64,000 nt of DNA from the NCBI RefSeq assembly GCF_004118285.1, contig NZ_SDHY01000001.1:310001-374000 (forward strand), written 5' to 3'. The stretch comes from Aquirufa rosea (GTDB lineage Bacteria > Bacteroidota > Bacteroidia > Cytophagales > Spirosomataceae). Under the pieces are notes generated by a model. The model did no database searches. It had not been told where the DNA came from and saw only the letters and a program-made list of their open reading frames with translations. Every line of letters starts with the position of its first letter. The first letter of the stretch is position 1. The translations under genes were made by a program, and so were the position numbers. Below, piece by piece: positions 26,519 to 34,260 of this stretch.

Positions 26519-26598
26519 AAATTGTTAAACTGGTTTTTAGGTAATGAAAATGAAATTTAATCAAAATATGGCTGTAAATTTATATCCAATTTAAAAAA

Positions 26599-27021
26599 AT
26601 GACGGATCTTCCTAGAGTTAGTGTATTTAGAAAAGAGCATTTTAATGCGGCTCATCGACTATTCAATCCAAATTGGTCAGATGAAAAGAATCAGGAAGTC
26701 TTTGGATTGTGTAATAATCCCAACTACCACGGTCACAATTATGAATTAATTGTGCAAATTACTGGAACAATTAATCCGGATACGGGTTATGTTATTGATA
26801 TGAAGGAAGTCTCCCATATGATTCAGAGGGAAATCATTCAAAAGTTTGACCACAAGAATCTTAATTTAGATGTTCCCGATTTTTCAAATATAAACCCAAC
26901 GGCTGAAAATATCGCTTGGGTGATATATCAAAAATTAAGAGCTACACTTGCCACCAACTTAGATTTAAAAATCAGATTGTATGAAACAGAAAGAAATTTT
27001 GTTGAATTCCCTGCTCATTGA
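26599..27021 (+). CDS. queD: 6-carboxy-5,6,7,8-tetrahydropterin synthase / PTPS family
   Basis: A 140-residue zinc enzyme acting on 7,8-dihydroneopterin triphosphate. Zinc ligands are in FNAAHRL and the YHGHNYEL motif. The CNNPNYHGHN segment supplies the catalytic cysteine region, and the C-terminal YETERNFVEF holds the pterin-binding glutamate. Its last 41 bases overlap the start of folE, whose product makes its substrate, so the two are coupled. Assignment to queuosine (QueD) rather than tetrahydrobiopterin synthesis is not certain; no other queuosine genes are nearby. Confidence 0.88.
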   Translation: MTDLPRVSVFRKEHFNAAHRLFNPNWSDEKNQEVFGLCNNPNYHGHNYELIVQITGTINPDTGYVIDMKEVSHMIQREIIQKFDHKNLNLDVPDFSNINPTAENIAWVIYQKLRATLATNLDLKIRLYETERNFVEFPAH

Positions 27022-27685
27022 TACAGAAAATTTTCATTTTACTGATGAGGAGATTGGAGATAATCATATAGCTACATCCATAGAAACTCCTATGAGGGCT
27101 GATGCATTTGATCTTTCTGATGCTGAGAAAATTCAAAAAATCGAAAGTCACTTCAGAGAAATTATGTTGACTTTAGGCCTTGATTTAACTGATGATTCTT
27201 TAAAAGGAACCCCTAAGCGTGTGGCTAAGATGTACGTGGAGGAAATCTTTAGTGGATTAAATCCTAAAAATGAGCCTCAAATTGCCTTATTTGAAAATAA
27301 ATTTGGTTACAATGAAATGCTCATTGAAAAAAATATCAGTTTTTATTCCAATTGCGAGCATCATTTCGTCCCTATTATGGGTAAAACGCATATTGCTTAC
27401 ATCTCTTCCGGTAAGGTCATTGGACTTTCTAAATTGAATCGAATAGTGCAATATTATGCCAAAAGACCTCAAGTACAGGAGCGTTTAACCATGCAAATAG
27501 CAAAACATTTACAAAAAGTACTTGATACGGAGCATGTAGCTGTATACATTGATGCTAAACACCTATGTGTTTCTTCGCGCGGTGTTAAGGACGATGCAAC
27601 TTCTACGATTACCTCATTTTATGGAGGTAAATTCCAAGAAGAATCCACTAGAAAAGAATTTTTAGGTTCTATCCAAAGCATATAA
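26981..27685 (+). CDS. folE: GTP cyclohydrolase I
   Basis: Converts GTP to 7,8-dihydroneopterin triphosphate, the first step to folate and pterins. It has 234 residues. The zinc ligands are in SNCEHHFVP and CVSSRGVKD, with GKVIGLSKLNRIV and YAKRPQVQERLT in between, all typical of type IA enzymes. The start at ATG 26981 lies inside queD, but the N-terminal extension (IGDNHIATSIETPMRADAF) is also found in other Bacteroidota enzymes, so it is probably genuine. The stop overlaps the next start codon by one base (TAATG), linking it to the SDR gene. Confidence 0.95.
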   Translation: MKQKEILLNSLLIDTENFHFTDEEIGDNHIATSIETPMRADAFDLSDAEKIQKIESHFREIMLTLGLDLTDDSLKGTPKRVAKMYVEEIFSGLNPKNEPQIALFENKFGYNEMLIEKNISFYSNCEHHFVPIMGKTHIAYISSGKVIGLSKLNRIVQYYAKRPQVQERLTMQIAKHLQKVLDTEHVAVYIDAKHLCVSSRGVKDDATSTITSFYGGKFQEESTRKEFLGSIQSI

Positions 27686-28383
27686 TGGGATTATTTGTCA
27701 TTATTGGAGCTAGCCAAGGGATTGGATATTCCTTAGCTCAACAACTGATTGCCCAAGGTAATCGTGTGCTTAATTTTTCAAGACATGCTTGCGACATTTC
27801 AGGTATTGAAAATTATACATGGGATGCCCTTGGAGATTATGATCAAATTTTACAAAGTATTCAAGAGCCAGTTGATGGCTTAGCTTACTGTCCTGGTAGT
27901 ATTAATTTAAAACCCTTCCATCGACTTACTAGCTCCGATTTTGAATTTGATTTTAAAATCAATGTGTTGGGGGCCGTTAGAGTGATTCAGGCCTTGTTGC
28001 CCAAATTAAAATTATCTGGAAATGCCTCCGTGGTCTTATTCAGTACGGTTGCTGTGCAGACAGGAATGGGATTTCATGCTTCTATAGCCAGCTCTAAAGG
28101 AGCTATTGAAGGCTTAACGCGTTCCTTAGCAGCCGAATTAAGTGCACAGAAAATTCGAGTTAATGCGATTGCTCCATCATTGACACAAACGCCTTTAGCT
28201 CAAAACTTACTAAATTCTCCTGAAAAGATAGAATCTGGAGGAAAGAGACATCCTTTGGGACGAGTAGGACAAGCGGAAGATATAGCTAATTTAGCCATGT
28301 TTTTATTACAGCCAGAAAATTCGTGGATAACAGGTCAAATCATAGGAGTTGACGGAGGAATAGGGAGCCTAAGAACGGTTTAG
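27685..28383 (+). CDS. SDR-family protein lacking the catalytic tyrosine
   Basis: A 232-residue Rossmann-fold protein of the short-chain dehydrogenase family. The cofactor motif GASQGIG is at the N-terminus and the active-site serine is probably S120 (LFST). The usual YxxxK is I134-x-x-x-K138 (HASIASSKGAIEG), so the catalytic tyrosine is missing. The C-terminal GQIIGVDGGIG end is standard. It overlaps folE by one base and is the third gene of queD-folE-SDR, which suggests a pterin-linked role, perhaps pteridine reduction with altered chemistry or a non-catalytic role. The end overlaps the convergent CDF gene by 15 bases. Confidence 0.85.
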   Translation: MGLFVIIGASQGIGYSLAQQLIAQGNRVLNFSRHACDISGIENYTWDALGDYDQILQSIQEPVDGLAYCPGSINLKPFHRLTSSDFEFDFKINVLGAVRVIQALLPKLKLSGNASVVLFSTVAVQTGMGFHASIASSKGAIEGLTRSLAAELSAQKIRVNAIAPSLTQTPLAQNLLNSPEKIESGGKRHPLGRVGQAEDIANLAMFLLQPENSWITGQIIGVDGGIGSLRTV

Positions 28384-29355
28384 TTGTTCCAAAAAATGTT
28401 TTTGGTTCAAAGCTAAATTGACATTGTTCCACTCAATCCTACGAACAAATACTTGAGTTCTTATAGGACAATCGGCCACCTGACAGTGAGCACAGCATTC
28501 ATCTAAGCAAGGATCCGTATGTACAAAAATCTCAATGTGAGTGGGTAAAACTTGTGATAAAGTTTCTTCGAAAGCGTGAATTTCCTCGTGTACACGAATT
28601 AAATCCCAGTATCTCGGAAGAGTGATGTGACAATCTATATGTAAATCGCCTCCATATTGTTGAACTCGCAAATTATGTAAATCTATCCAGGCAGGCTGTT
28701 GGTTTTGCGTTATCCACTCGATAACCAATTTAAATACTTTGGGATTTGTTTCATCCATCAATGCAGCTACCGAAGTACGAATCAAGCGGATTCCTTGCCA
28801 AAACATAAACAAGGCAAATAAAATAGAGGCCGCTGAATCAACCCAGAGCCAATGCGTCCAGTAGGTGATTGCCAAGGCTAACACGACTAATAAACTATTG
28901 TAAGCATCTAATCGCAGGTGTTTTCCATCAGCCACCAAAGTAGGAGAATGTTCTTTTTTTCCTATCTGAATAAGAAAATACCCCATGATACCATTCAAAG
29001 CAGAGGAGCCCAAAGAAATGGCCATACCCATGTCCAATTGTTGGAGTTCTTGCTGAGTCCATAGGTGTTGGGAGGCGTGTAAAAAGATGTAAGTTGCCGC
29101 CAATAAAATCAAAACTCCTTCTAAGCCTGAAGCAAAAAATTCAATTTTACCATGACCATAAGGATGGTTTAAATCTTTAGGTAAAGAGGCTAAATAAACC
29201 GAATAAAAGGCAAATGCCCCAGCTACTACATTGATAATCGATTCTAAAGCATCTGTTAAAATAGTGGTAGAACCACTCAGATAATAGGCATAAAATTTGC
29301 CTATTAGAATCAGCACACTAATCGAAAAAGTAACAAGCAGCAGGCGCTGTTTCAT
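28369..29355 (-). CDS. Cation diffusion facilitator with cysteine-rich C-terminus
   Basis: A 328-residue inner-membrane metal exporter (zinc, iron or manganese against protons). About six membrane helices are visible. The two metal-site motifs are ILTDALESIINV in helix 2 and the HxxxD of DGKHLRLDAYNS in helix 5; HPYGHGKIEFF is the classical loop. The cytosolic C-terminal domain ends with a cluster of five cysteines (DPCLDECCAHCQVADC), an additional potential metal site. It is convergent with the SDR gene (15-base overlap) and divergent from the Nudix gene. Confidence 0.92.
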   Translation of the reverse strand: MKQRLLLVTFSISVLILIGKFYAYYLSGSTTILTDALESIINVVAGAFAFYSVYLASLPKDLNHPYGHGKIEFFASGLEGVLILLAATYIFLHASQHLWTQQELQQLDMGMAISLGSSALNGIMGYFLIQIGKKEHSPTLVADGKHLRLDAYNSLLVVLALAITYWTHWLWVDSAASILFALFMFWQGIRLIRTSVAALMDETNPKVFKLVIEWITQNQQPAWIDLHNLRVQQYGGDLHIDCHITLPRYWDLIRVHEEIHAFEETLSQVLPTHIEIFVHTDPCLDECCAHCQVADCPIRTQVFVRRIEWNNVNLALNQKHFLEQLNRS

Positions 29356-29371
29356 GTAAAAAAATTATGCA

Positions 29372-29379
29372 CAAAGATA
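29372..29379 (-). promoter_or_regulatory. Candidate -7 element for the CDF gene
   Basis: TATCTTTG on the minus strand, a perfect TAnnTTTG, 16 bases before the ATG. No TTG at the standard distance was seen. Confidence 0.35.
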
Positions 29380-29404
29380 CATCAAATCCACTTACATTTA
29401 CGAA

Positions 29405-29956
29405 ATGAAAAAAGAAGATAAACCCTGGAAAACACTTTCAAAGCAAACGATTTATGAAAACCCTTGGATTCGAATTGAACATCATGAGGTTATCAATCCC
29501 AGCAATAAAGAAGGAATTTATGGTTTAGTGCATTTCAAAAATGTTGCGGTTTCTGTTTTTCCTTTGGATGATGATGGGAATACGTATTTGGTAGGTCAAT
29601 ACCGATATACCTTGGATACTTATTCCTGGGAATTACCAGAAGGAGGATGCTTAATTCAAGAAAATGAAATTCCATTAAAGGCCGCAAAAAGAGAATTGGA
29701 GGAAGAAACTGGTTTAAAAGCGTTAGAATGGCATGAATTAGGAAGCTGCTTTTTATCCAACTCAGTGACTGATGAAAGGGCCTTTATGTATTTGGCGAAG
29801 AACCTTCAGCAAGGAGCAGCGGCACCTGAGGAAACAGAATCTTTGGTCATAAAAAAACTTCCTGTGAAGCAAGTTTTTGATATGGTAGATAGGGGAGAGA
29901 TTCAAGATGCTTTAAGCATAATAACGATTTTAAAAGTAAAAGCGCTTATATCGTAA
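29405..29956 (+). CDS. Nudix hydrolase, ADP-ribose pyrophosphatase-like
   Basis: A 183-residue cytosolic hydrolase of nucleoside diphosphate derivatives. The Nudix helix is clear in LPEGGCLIQENE followed by AAKRELEEETGL, which holds the metal-binding glutamates; the spacing from the glycine to the first glutamate is one residue longer than the textbook pattern. The upstream segment VGQYRYTLDTYSWELPEGG is typical of ADP-ribose or sugar-nucleotide pyrophosphatases. A TACATTTA sequence ends 4 bases before the ATG, so the message may be nearly leaderless. It overlaps convergent surE by 11 bases. Confidence 0.9.
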   Translation: MKKEDKPWKTLSKQTIYENPWIRIEHHEVINPSNKEGIYGLVHFKNVAVSVFPLDDDGNTYLVGQYRYTLDTYSWELPEGGCLIQENEIPLKAAKRELEEETGLKALEWHELGSCFLSNSVTDERAFMYLAKNLQQGAAAPEETESLVIKKLPVKQVFDMVDRGEIQDALSIITILKVKALIS

Positions 29957-30728
29957 AATCCCAATGCTTCATTTCTTCCAAAGCCTGATAATCCGTCAGA
30001 TCATATTTCACAGGGACTACCGTGGCATAATTTTCAGAAAGCCAATCTAAATCTGTGCCATTATTCAGGTCTTCATTGTGAAGAAAGCCATCCATCCAAA
30101 AATATGGCTGACCATAAGGGTCTTTTCTCTCTTCAAAAAACTCCCGATAAACCGCTTTTGCTTGTCGTGCAACACGAATTCCTTGAATAGGAGTCTCCGT
30201 TTTGGCAGGGAAATTCACGTTTAAAGTTAGACCCTCTTGAAGTCCATGTTCTAAAACCTGTTGAGCTATTTTTATAATTAAATCATGGCAGTGACTAAAA
30301 TCTGCGTCACTGGCATAATCACACAAAGAAAAACCAATGGCAGGAATTCCTTCCATTGCTGCTTCGATAGCCGCAGACATTGTACCTGAATATAAAACTG
30401 AAATGGATGCATTGGATCCATGATTGATTCCGGAAACCATTAAATCAATTTTACGGCCCTTTAAGATATAGTGCTTACCAAATTTTACACAGTCAGCAGG
30501 GGTACCAGAACACTTGTAAGAAAGAATATTAGAACCAAAAGTTTCTGTTCTAATTACACGGATAGGTGTACCCATCGTAATAGCATGACCCATACCCGAT
30601 TGATGGCTATCTGGGGCCACAACGACCACTTCACCAATTTCCGACATGATTTCCGTTAGTACTTTAATGCCTTTGGAGTGAATGGAATCATCATTAGCAA
30701 TTAAAATAAGTGGTTTCACTTGACTCAT
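29946..30728 (-). CDS. surE: 5'/3'-nucleotidase SurE
   Basis: A 260-residue metal-dependent nucleotidase that dephosphorylates nucleoside monophosphates and is linked to survival in stationary phase. The N-terminal ANDDSIHSKGI contains the metal-binding DD pair (D13, D14). VVAPDSHQSGMGHAIT and VSGINHGSNASISVLYSGTMSAA are diagnostic. It starts at ATG 30726-30728, is divergent from the GNAT gene across 50 bases, and is convergent with the Nudix gene, another nucleotide-processing enzyme. Confidence 0.95.
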   Translation of the reverse strand: MSQVKPLILIANDDSIHSKGIKVLTEIMSEIGEVVVVAPDSHQSGMGHAITMGTPIRVIRTETFGSNILSYKCSGTPADCVKFGKHYILKGRKIDLMVSGINHGSNASISVLYSGTMSAAIEAAMEGIPAIGFSLCDYASDADFSHCHDLIIKIAQQVLEHGLQEGLTLNVNFPAKTETPIQGIRVARQAKAVYREFFEERKDPYGQPYFWMDGFLHNEDLNNGTDLDWLSENYATVVPVKYDLTDYQALEEMKHWDFTI

Positions 30729-30766
30729 AATTTCATATTTTTAACGAATTTACAAATTTGCTCCCT

Positions 30767-30774
30767 TAATTTTG
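30767..30774 (+). promoter_or_regulatory. Candidate -7 element for the GNAT gene, nearly leaderless
   Basis: TAATTTTG, a perfect TAnnTTTG, ending 4 bases before the ATG at 30779. If used, transcription would begin at or next to the start codon. Confidence 0.38.
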
Positions 30775-30778
30775 CACC

Positions 30779-31264
30779 ATGCAAATTCGAAAAGCTGAAA
30801 TAAATGATATTCCTGTTATTCAGTTCATAGCTGAACTAGCATGGAGACCTACCTATGGAGCCATTTTATCCGAAGAGCAATGCGTTTTCATGCTGGACAT
30901 GATGTACCGAACTGATGTACTTAGAAAACAAATGGAAGGCAATGTCCAATTTTTCATGTTAGAATCGGAAGGGGAGGCCATTGGCTTTGCCGCCTATGAA
31001 AACATGGATGGTATACAGGGAAAACTTCATAAAATATATTTGAATCCAGTTCAGAAAAGTAAAGGTGCTGGAACATTCCTTTTGGAATATATAGCCCAAT
31101 TTGCCCATGAGAATGGCCAAAAAGAATTGATTTTAAATGTCAACCGCCATAATTCAGCCGTCAATTTTTATCATAAAAGGGGATTTCAAATTGACCAAGA
31201 AGTAGATATTCATGTAGGAGAGGGGTATTACATGAATGATTACATCATGAAAAGACTTCTATAG
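30779..31264 (+). CDS. GNAT-family N-acetyltransferase
   Basis: A 161-residue acetyltransferase using acetyl-CoA; the acceptor is unknown. It starts MQIRKAEINDIPVIQFIAELAW, the common opening of the family. The acetyl-CoA loop is KSKGAGTFLL and the C-terminal SAVNFYHKRGFQ is the usual beta-bulge region. It is divergent from surE, and its last 20 bases overlap the end of the convergent phosphorylase gene. Confidence 0.88.
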   Translation: MQIRKAEINDIPVIQFIAELAWRPTYGAILSEEQCVFMLDMMYRTDVLRKQMEGNVQFFMLESEGEAIGFAAYENMDGIQGKLHKIYLNPVQKSKGAGTFLLEYIAQFAHENGQKELILNVNRHNSAVNFYHKRGFQIDQEVDIHVGEGYYMNDYIMKRLL

Positions 31265-32123
31265 CTCTTTCGATCAATTGACTAATTTGCTTTTCAGGAT
31301 TCGTGGAAAACTGATGATTTATACGATTAGCAAGAATGGCATTCAATGAGACCATTTCGTGCCCTAAAACTCCTGAAAAAGCATAATAGGCAGCAGTTTC
31401 CATTTCAATATTGCTAATTCTTTGGCCCATAATTTTATGGGAAGCACAATCCACTAAGTAATTGGGTAGGAGTGAAGGCATCCTAACAGTACGTCCTTGT
31501 GGAGCATAAAACCCAGGTGCTGTTAGAGTTATTCCACTATAGGCTTGTTTGAAATAGGAATCTTGTGCCAAAAAATTCAATAATTTATCGGAGGCTTTGG
31601 CACCATAAATGGGTAAAGGATAGGATATTTGTTGACAAAATTGATTTAGTGTAGCTTGATCTAAACTATTCTCCGAAGTAAAATCATAAAATTGAGACAA
31701 GTTATCAAATCCCATGGCGGAATTAGAAATCAAAACCGAGTCTACCGGTATATCACTTTGAATAGATCCTGATGTACCAATCCGAATTAATTGTAAGCTC
31801 CGCTTTACGGTCTTTTCTTCCCTGGTTTCAAAATCAATATTGGCTAAAGCATCCAATTCATTCATGACAATCTCCACATTGTCCGCACCAATTCCACTTG
31901 AAAGTACTCCAATTGGTTTTCCAGCTAGTTCTCCAAAATGACTTACAAATTCCCTTTTATGTATTTTAGTATGAATACGATCAAAATGCTGGGAAACTTT
32001 TTCTACTCTTTCTGGATCTCCCACCATAAAAATAGTATCTGTCAACTGCTCGGATCGAATGTTCAAATGGTAGGAACTTCCATCAGGATTGATAATTAAG
32101 TCGGTGGGCGAGAAATAGGTCAT
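31245..32123 (-). CDS. udp: Nucleoside phosphorylase, uridine phosphorylase-like
   Basis: A 292-residue phosphorylase that splits a nucleoside into base and ribose 1-phosphate. Motifs of the NP-I family are MVGDPERVEKVS at the N-terminus, SSGIGADNVEIV, IRIGTSGSIQ, and the nucleoside-binding SNIEMETAAYYAF. Uridine phosphorylase is the closest group by eye, but purine substrates cannot be excluded. I chose the ATG at 32121-32123; the longer frame begins with a TTG that overlaps the -7 promoter box. It is convergent with the GNAT gene. Confidence 0.85.
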   Translation of the reverse strand: MTYFSPTDLIINPDGSSYHLNIRSEQLTDTIFMVGDPERVEKVSQHFDRIHTKIHKREFVSHFGELAGKPIGVLSSGIGADNVEIVMNELDALANIDFETREEKTVKRSLQLIRIGTSGSIQSDIPVDSVLISNSAMGFDNLSQFYDFTSENSLDQATLNQFCQQISYPLPIYGAKASDKLLNFLAQDSYFKQAYSGITLTAPGFYAPQGRTVRMPSLLPNYLVDCASHKIMGQRISNIEMETAAYYAFSGVLGHEMVSLNAILANRINHQFSTNPEKQISQLIERAIEVFS

Positions 32124-32126
32124 GAA

Positions 32127-32134
32127 CAAATTTA
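32127..32134 (-). promoter_or_regulatory. Candidate -7 element for the phosphorylase gene, nearly leaderless
   Basis: TAAATTTG on the minus strand, a perfect TAnnTTTG, only 3 bases before the ATG at 32123. It overlaps the alternative TTG start, which supports the ATG. Confidence 0.38.
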
Positions 32135-32173
32135 TTGATAATTTTCCAATTGATTTATTGGGAATGGTAGGAT

Positions 32174-32635
32174 ATGAAAAATTGGATAGATATTAAAAAA
32201 CAACTTTTAGAGGAAATTCAACTTCGAATTGAGCAAAATATACAAGAGGCTCAAGTAGCCTATGAGCAAGCCAAGGAGTCTCGGGATTCAGACACTAAAA
32301 GCTCAGCTGGGGATAAATATGAAACTGGACGAGAAATGATGCAGAGGGAAATGGATAAATGTTCGGCCGTCATAGACCAAAACAAGCATTCTTTGCAAAT
32401 CATACTGAAATTGCCATCCAATCGAAGTTATCTACAAGTCGACAAAGGTGCGCTTATCGAAACGAATATGGGCATATATTATATGTTGATTGGTTTAGGT
32501 AAAATGATTCTAGAGCAAAAGGAATATTTTATCATTTCACCAGAATCGCCAATCGGAGAATTATTTTGGGCTAAAAAAGTAGGGGATAAGATTGTCTTGA
32601 GGGATCAAAAAATACAAATCTTGGGGATTTATTGA
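32174..32635 (+). CDS. GreA/GreB-like protein
   Basis: A 153-residue protein of a Bacteroidota group resembling transcription elongation factors GreA/GreB. The N-terminal half is a coiled coil with the conserved patch SSAGDKYETGREMMQ. The C-terminal half contains SPIGELFWAKKVGDKIVL, close to the SPIGKALLGKKVGD motif of the Gre C-terminal domain. Members are sometimes mis-annotated as 3-oxoacyl-ACP synthase, which the sequence does not support. It may bind RNA polymerase's secondary channel; whether it keeps cleavage activity is unknown. It ends in a terminator shared with trhO. Confidence 0.75.
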   Translation: MKNWIDIKKQLLEEIQLRIEQNIQEAQVAYEQAKESRDSDTKSSAGDKYETGREMMQREMDKCSAVIDQNKHSLQIILKLPSNRSYLQVDKGALIETNMGIYYMLIGLGKMILEQKEYFIISPESPIGELFWAKKVGDKIVLRDQKIQILGIY

Positions 32636-32665
32636 TGCTTCATATAATATAAAATTCATAAAAAT

Positions 32666-32688
32666 GGCTCAAGAATGAGCCTTTTTTT
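32666..32688. terminator. Terminator between the Gre-like gene and trhO
   Basis: A 6-bp GC-rich stem (32666-32671 with 32676-32681), AGAA loop and a run of seven T. The trhO stop codon (32669-32671) lies inside the left arm, so the hairpin is also part of the convergent gene's end. Confidence 0.75.
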
Positions 32689-33670
32689 GTTTTTCTTCAA
32701 TCTTCGCATTTCGACTAAAGGACTTAAATCCTAAAATAGGAGAGTATCCTACGGATTGTTTGGAATAATATCCTTTTTCATTGTAAGGCCGCTTCCGAGG
32801 ATGTACTTTACATTCAGGAGAACAAGCCCCATCCATTTCTTTCAAGCAGCTTGGGCAAATAGCTAAATGTTCGTTACACTCTGGATTGGCGCAATTTACC
32901 ATGTGATCAGATGGCTCATGGCAAATATGACAGGTAGAAATCACCACCGGATTAACACTGTTAACGGGTGTGGCTACACGATTGTCGAATACATAGCAAG
33001 AACCATCAAAATCTTCTCCACCTTCTTCCAAACCATATTTGATAATTCCACCGTGTAATTGGTAAACATCTTTAAAACCACGTTCCAACAAATAAGCAGA
33101 TGCCTTTTCACACTTAATTCCTCCCGTACAATAAGTAATGACCTTCTTGTCTTTTAAATGTTCAATTTCATGCACATGCTGAGGCAAATCACGTAGATTC
33201 TCCATATCAAAGGTATATGCACCTTTGAAACGACCTAATTCATGTTCATAATTAGAACGCATATCTACCAAAACCACGTCTGGATCATTTTTCAATAATT
33301 CCTTAAATTCCTTCGGTTTTAGGTGTTTTCCTGTTTTTTCACGCGGATTTACGGGAAGGTCTGAATGTACTATTTCTTTCTTAACACGGACATGCAGTTT
33401 ATTAAAGGTATGCGCATCGTGTTCTTCAATTTTAAAATCAAAGTCAGTACCTTGGAAAATAGGATCATTTTCCAACCATTTCATGTATTTGTCGCAATCT
33501 TCCTTTAATCCGGAAACTGCTCCATTCAATCCTTCAGTAGCCACGATTACTCGACCTAGGATATTATTCTCAATACAAAAAAGGTGATGTTTTTCTCGAT
33601 AAGCCTCGGGATCAGGCACAGGGGTGTAGTTATAGTAAAGCAACACACTGTAAGGTTTCATCTTCAACAT
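32669..33670 (-). CDS. trhO: tRNA U34 hydroxylase TrhO (rhodanese-like, YceA family)
   Basis: Oxygen-dependent hydroxylation of uridine 34 in tRNA to form 5-hydroxyuridine. The 333-residue protein has an N-terminal ferredoxin-like domain (LLYYNYTPVPDPEAYREKHHLF), a rhodanese domain with the catalytic cysteine in VITYCTGGIKCEK near residue 179, and a C-terminal cysteine-rich part (CHICHEPS, CANPEC, CPSCLKEMDGACSPEC) likely to bind zinc. ATG at 33668-33670 was used; an in-frame ATG three codons later is also possible. A tRNA gene lies 33 bases upstream on the same strand. Confidence 0.93.
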   Translation of the reverse strand: MLKMKPYSVLLYYNYTPVPDPEAYREKHHLFCIENNILGRVIVATEGLNGAVSGLKEDCDKYMKWLENDPIFQGTDFDFKIEEHDAHTFNKLHVRVKKEIVHSDLPVNPREKTGKHLKPKEFKELLKNDPDVVLVDMRSNYEHELGRFKGAYTFDMENLRDLPQHVHEIEHLKDKKVITYCTGGIKCEKASAYLLERGFKDVYQLHGGIIKYGLEEGGEDFDGSCYVFDNRVATPVNSVNPVVISTCHICHEPSDHMVNCANPECNEHLAICPSCLKEMDGACSPECKVHPRKRPYNEKGYYSKQSVGYSPILGFKSFSRNAKIEEKQKKAHS

Positions 33671-33702
33671 GATTTACAGATTAATAACAAACAAAAAATA
33701 AG

Positions 33703-33786
33703 TGACGATGGGGAGATTCGAACTCCCACACCTAAAACGGCACTACCACCTCAAAGTAGCGTGTCTACCAATTCCACCACATCGCC
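33703..33786 (-). tRNA. tRNA-Leu, anticodon GAG
   Basis: An 84-base class II tRNA read on the minus strand. The acceptor stem is GGCGATG with CATCGTC (one G-U pair) and discriminator A. The D-arm region contains TGGAATTGGTAGACACG, and the anticodon stem-loop is CTACT-TTGAGGT-GGTAG with anticodon GAG at 33750-33752. It has a long variable arm and T-arm GGGAG-TTCGAAT-CTCCC. CCA is not encoded. The sequence closely resembles bacterial tRNA-Leu(GAG). It has a full promoter directly upstream. Confidence 0.96.
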
Positions 33787-33797
33787 AAACGGGTTAG

Positions 33798-33827
33798 CAA
33801 AATTACCAAATATTTGCTTACTTGCAA
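33798..33827 (-). promoter_or_regulatory. Promoter of tRNA-Leu
   Basis: On the minus strand TTG (33825-33827), a 19-base spacer, then TAATTTTG (33798-33805), 11 bases before the mature 5' end of the tRNA. It is a full match to the Bacteroidota consensus. Confidence 0.62.
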
Positions 33828-33862
33828 GGAATACAAGTTTTCATCAAATCTGAATAAACAGA

Positions 33863-34237
33863 ATGGCTTTAGAAATCAGCGGAAAATTAATTAAAAAATT
33901 ACCCGAAGTTACAGGCACTGGTCGTAACGGAACCAATTGGATTAAACAGGAATTTGTGATTGAAACCCAAGATCAATATCCTAAAAAAGTATGTATGTCG
34001 CTATGGGGCGACAAAACCCAGGACTTAGCTCCTATACAAGATGGAGAATTAGTAAAAGTTCAATTTAATGTAGAATCTAGGGAATACAATGATCGTTGGT
34101 ATACAGAAATCAGAGCTTATCGCATAGACCGCTCGGGAGTAGCGCCTTCGGTGCCTCCGAATGTAGCTCCAACCGCTAGTGGTGGTTATCAGTTTCCTCC
34201 ATTAGAAGCTGAATCAGGAGATGATTTACCATTTTAA
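33863..34237 (+). CDS. DUF3127 protein with SSB-like acidic C-terminal tip
   Basis: A 124-residue protein of the DUF3127 family, widespread in Bacteroidota and of unknown function. The first 95 residues (ISGKLIKKLPEV, GTNWIKQEFVIETQDQYPKK, WGDKTQDL, VKVQFNVESREYNDRWYTEI) fit a small OB-like beta-barrel. A proline-rich linker (VPPNVAPT) leads to a short acidic tail ending SGDDLPF, very like the DDDIPF tip by which single-stranded-DNA-binding protein recruits partners. This suggests a nucleic-acid-binding role. It is a single gene next to tRNA-Leu and just before the 44-bp repeat array. Confidence 0.85.
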   Translation: MALEISGKLIKKLPEVTGTGRNGTNWIKQEFVIETQDQYPKKVCMSLWGDKTQDLAPIQDGELVKVQFNVESREYNDRWYTEIRAYRIDRSGVAPSVPPNVAPTASGGYQFPPLEAESGDDLPF

Positions 34238-34260
34238 TCGGAAGACCCCCTGCAATGCAA

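Noticed and set aside
32174-32635. 3-oxoacyl-ACP synthase, a label often attached to this protein group
   Set aside because: There is no thiolase fold motif or catalytic cysteine; the coiled coil and SPIG-like motif point to Gre-type proteins.
33584-33853. 89-codon plus-strand frame across tRNA-Leu
   Set aside because: It runs through the tRNA gene and into the start of trhO on the other strand; no promoter or family match.
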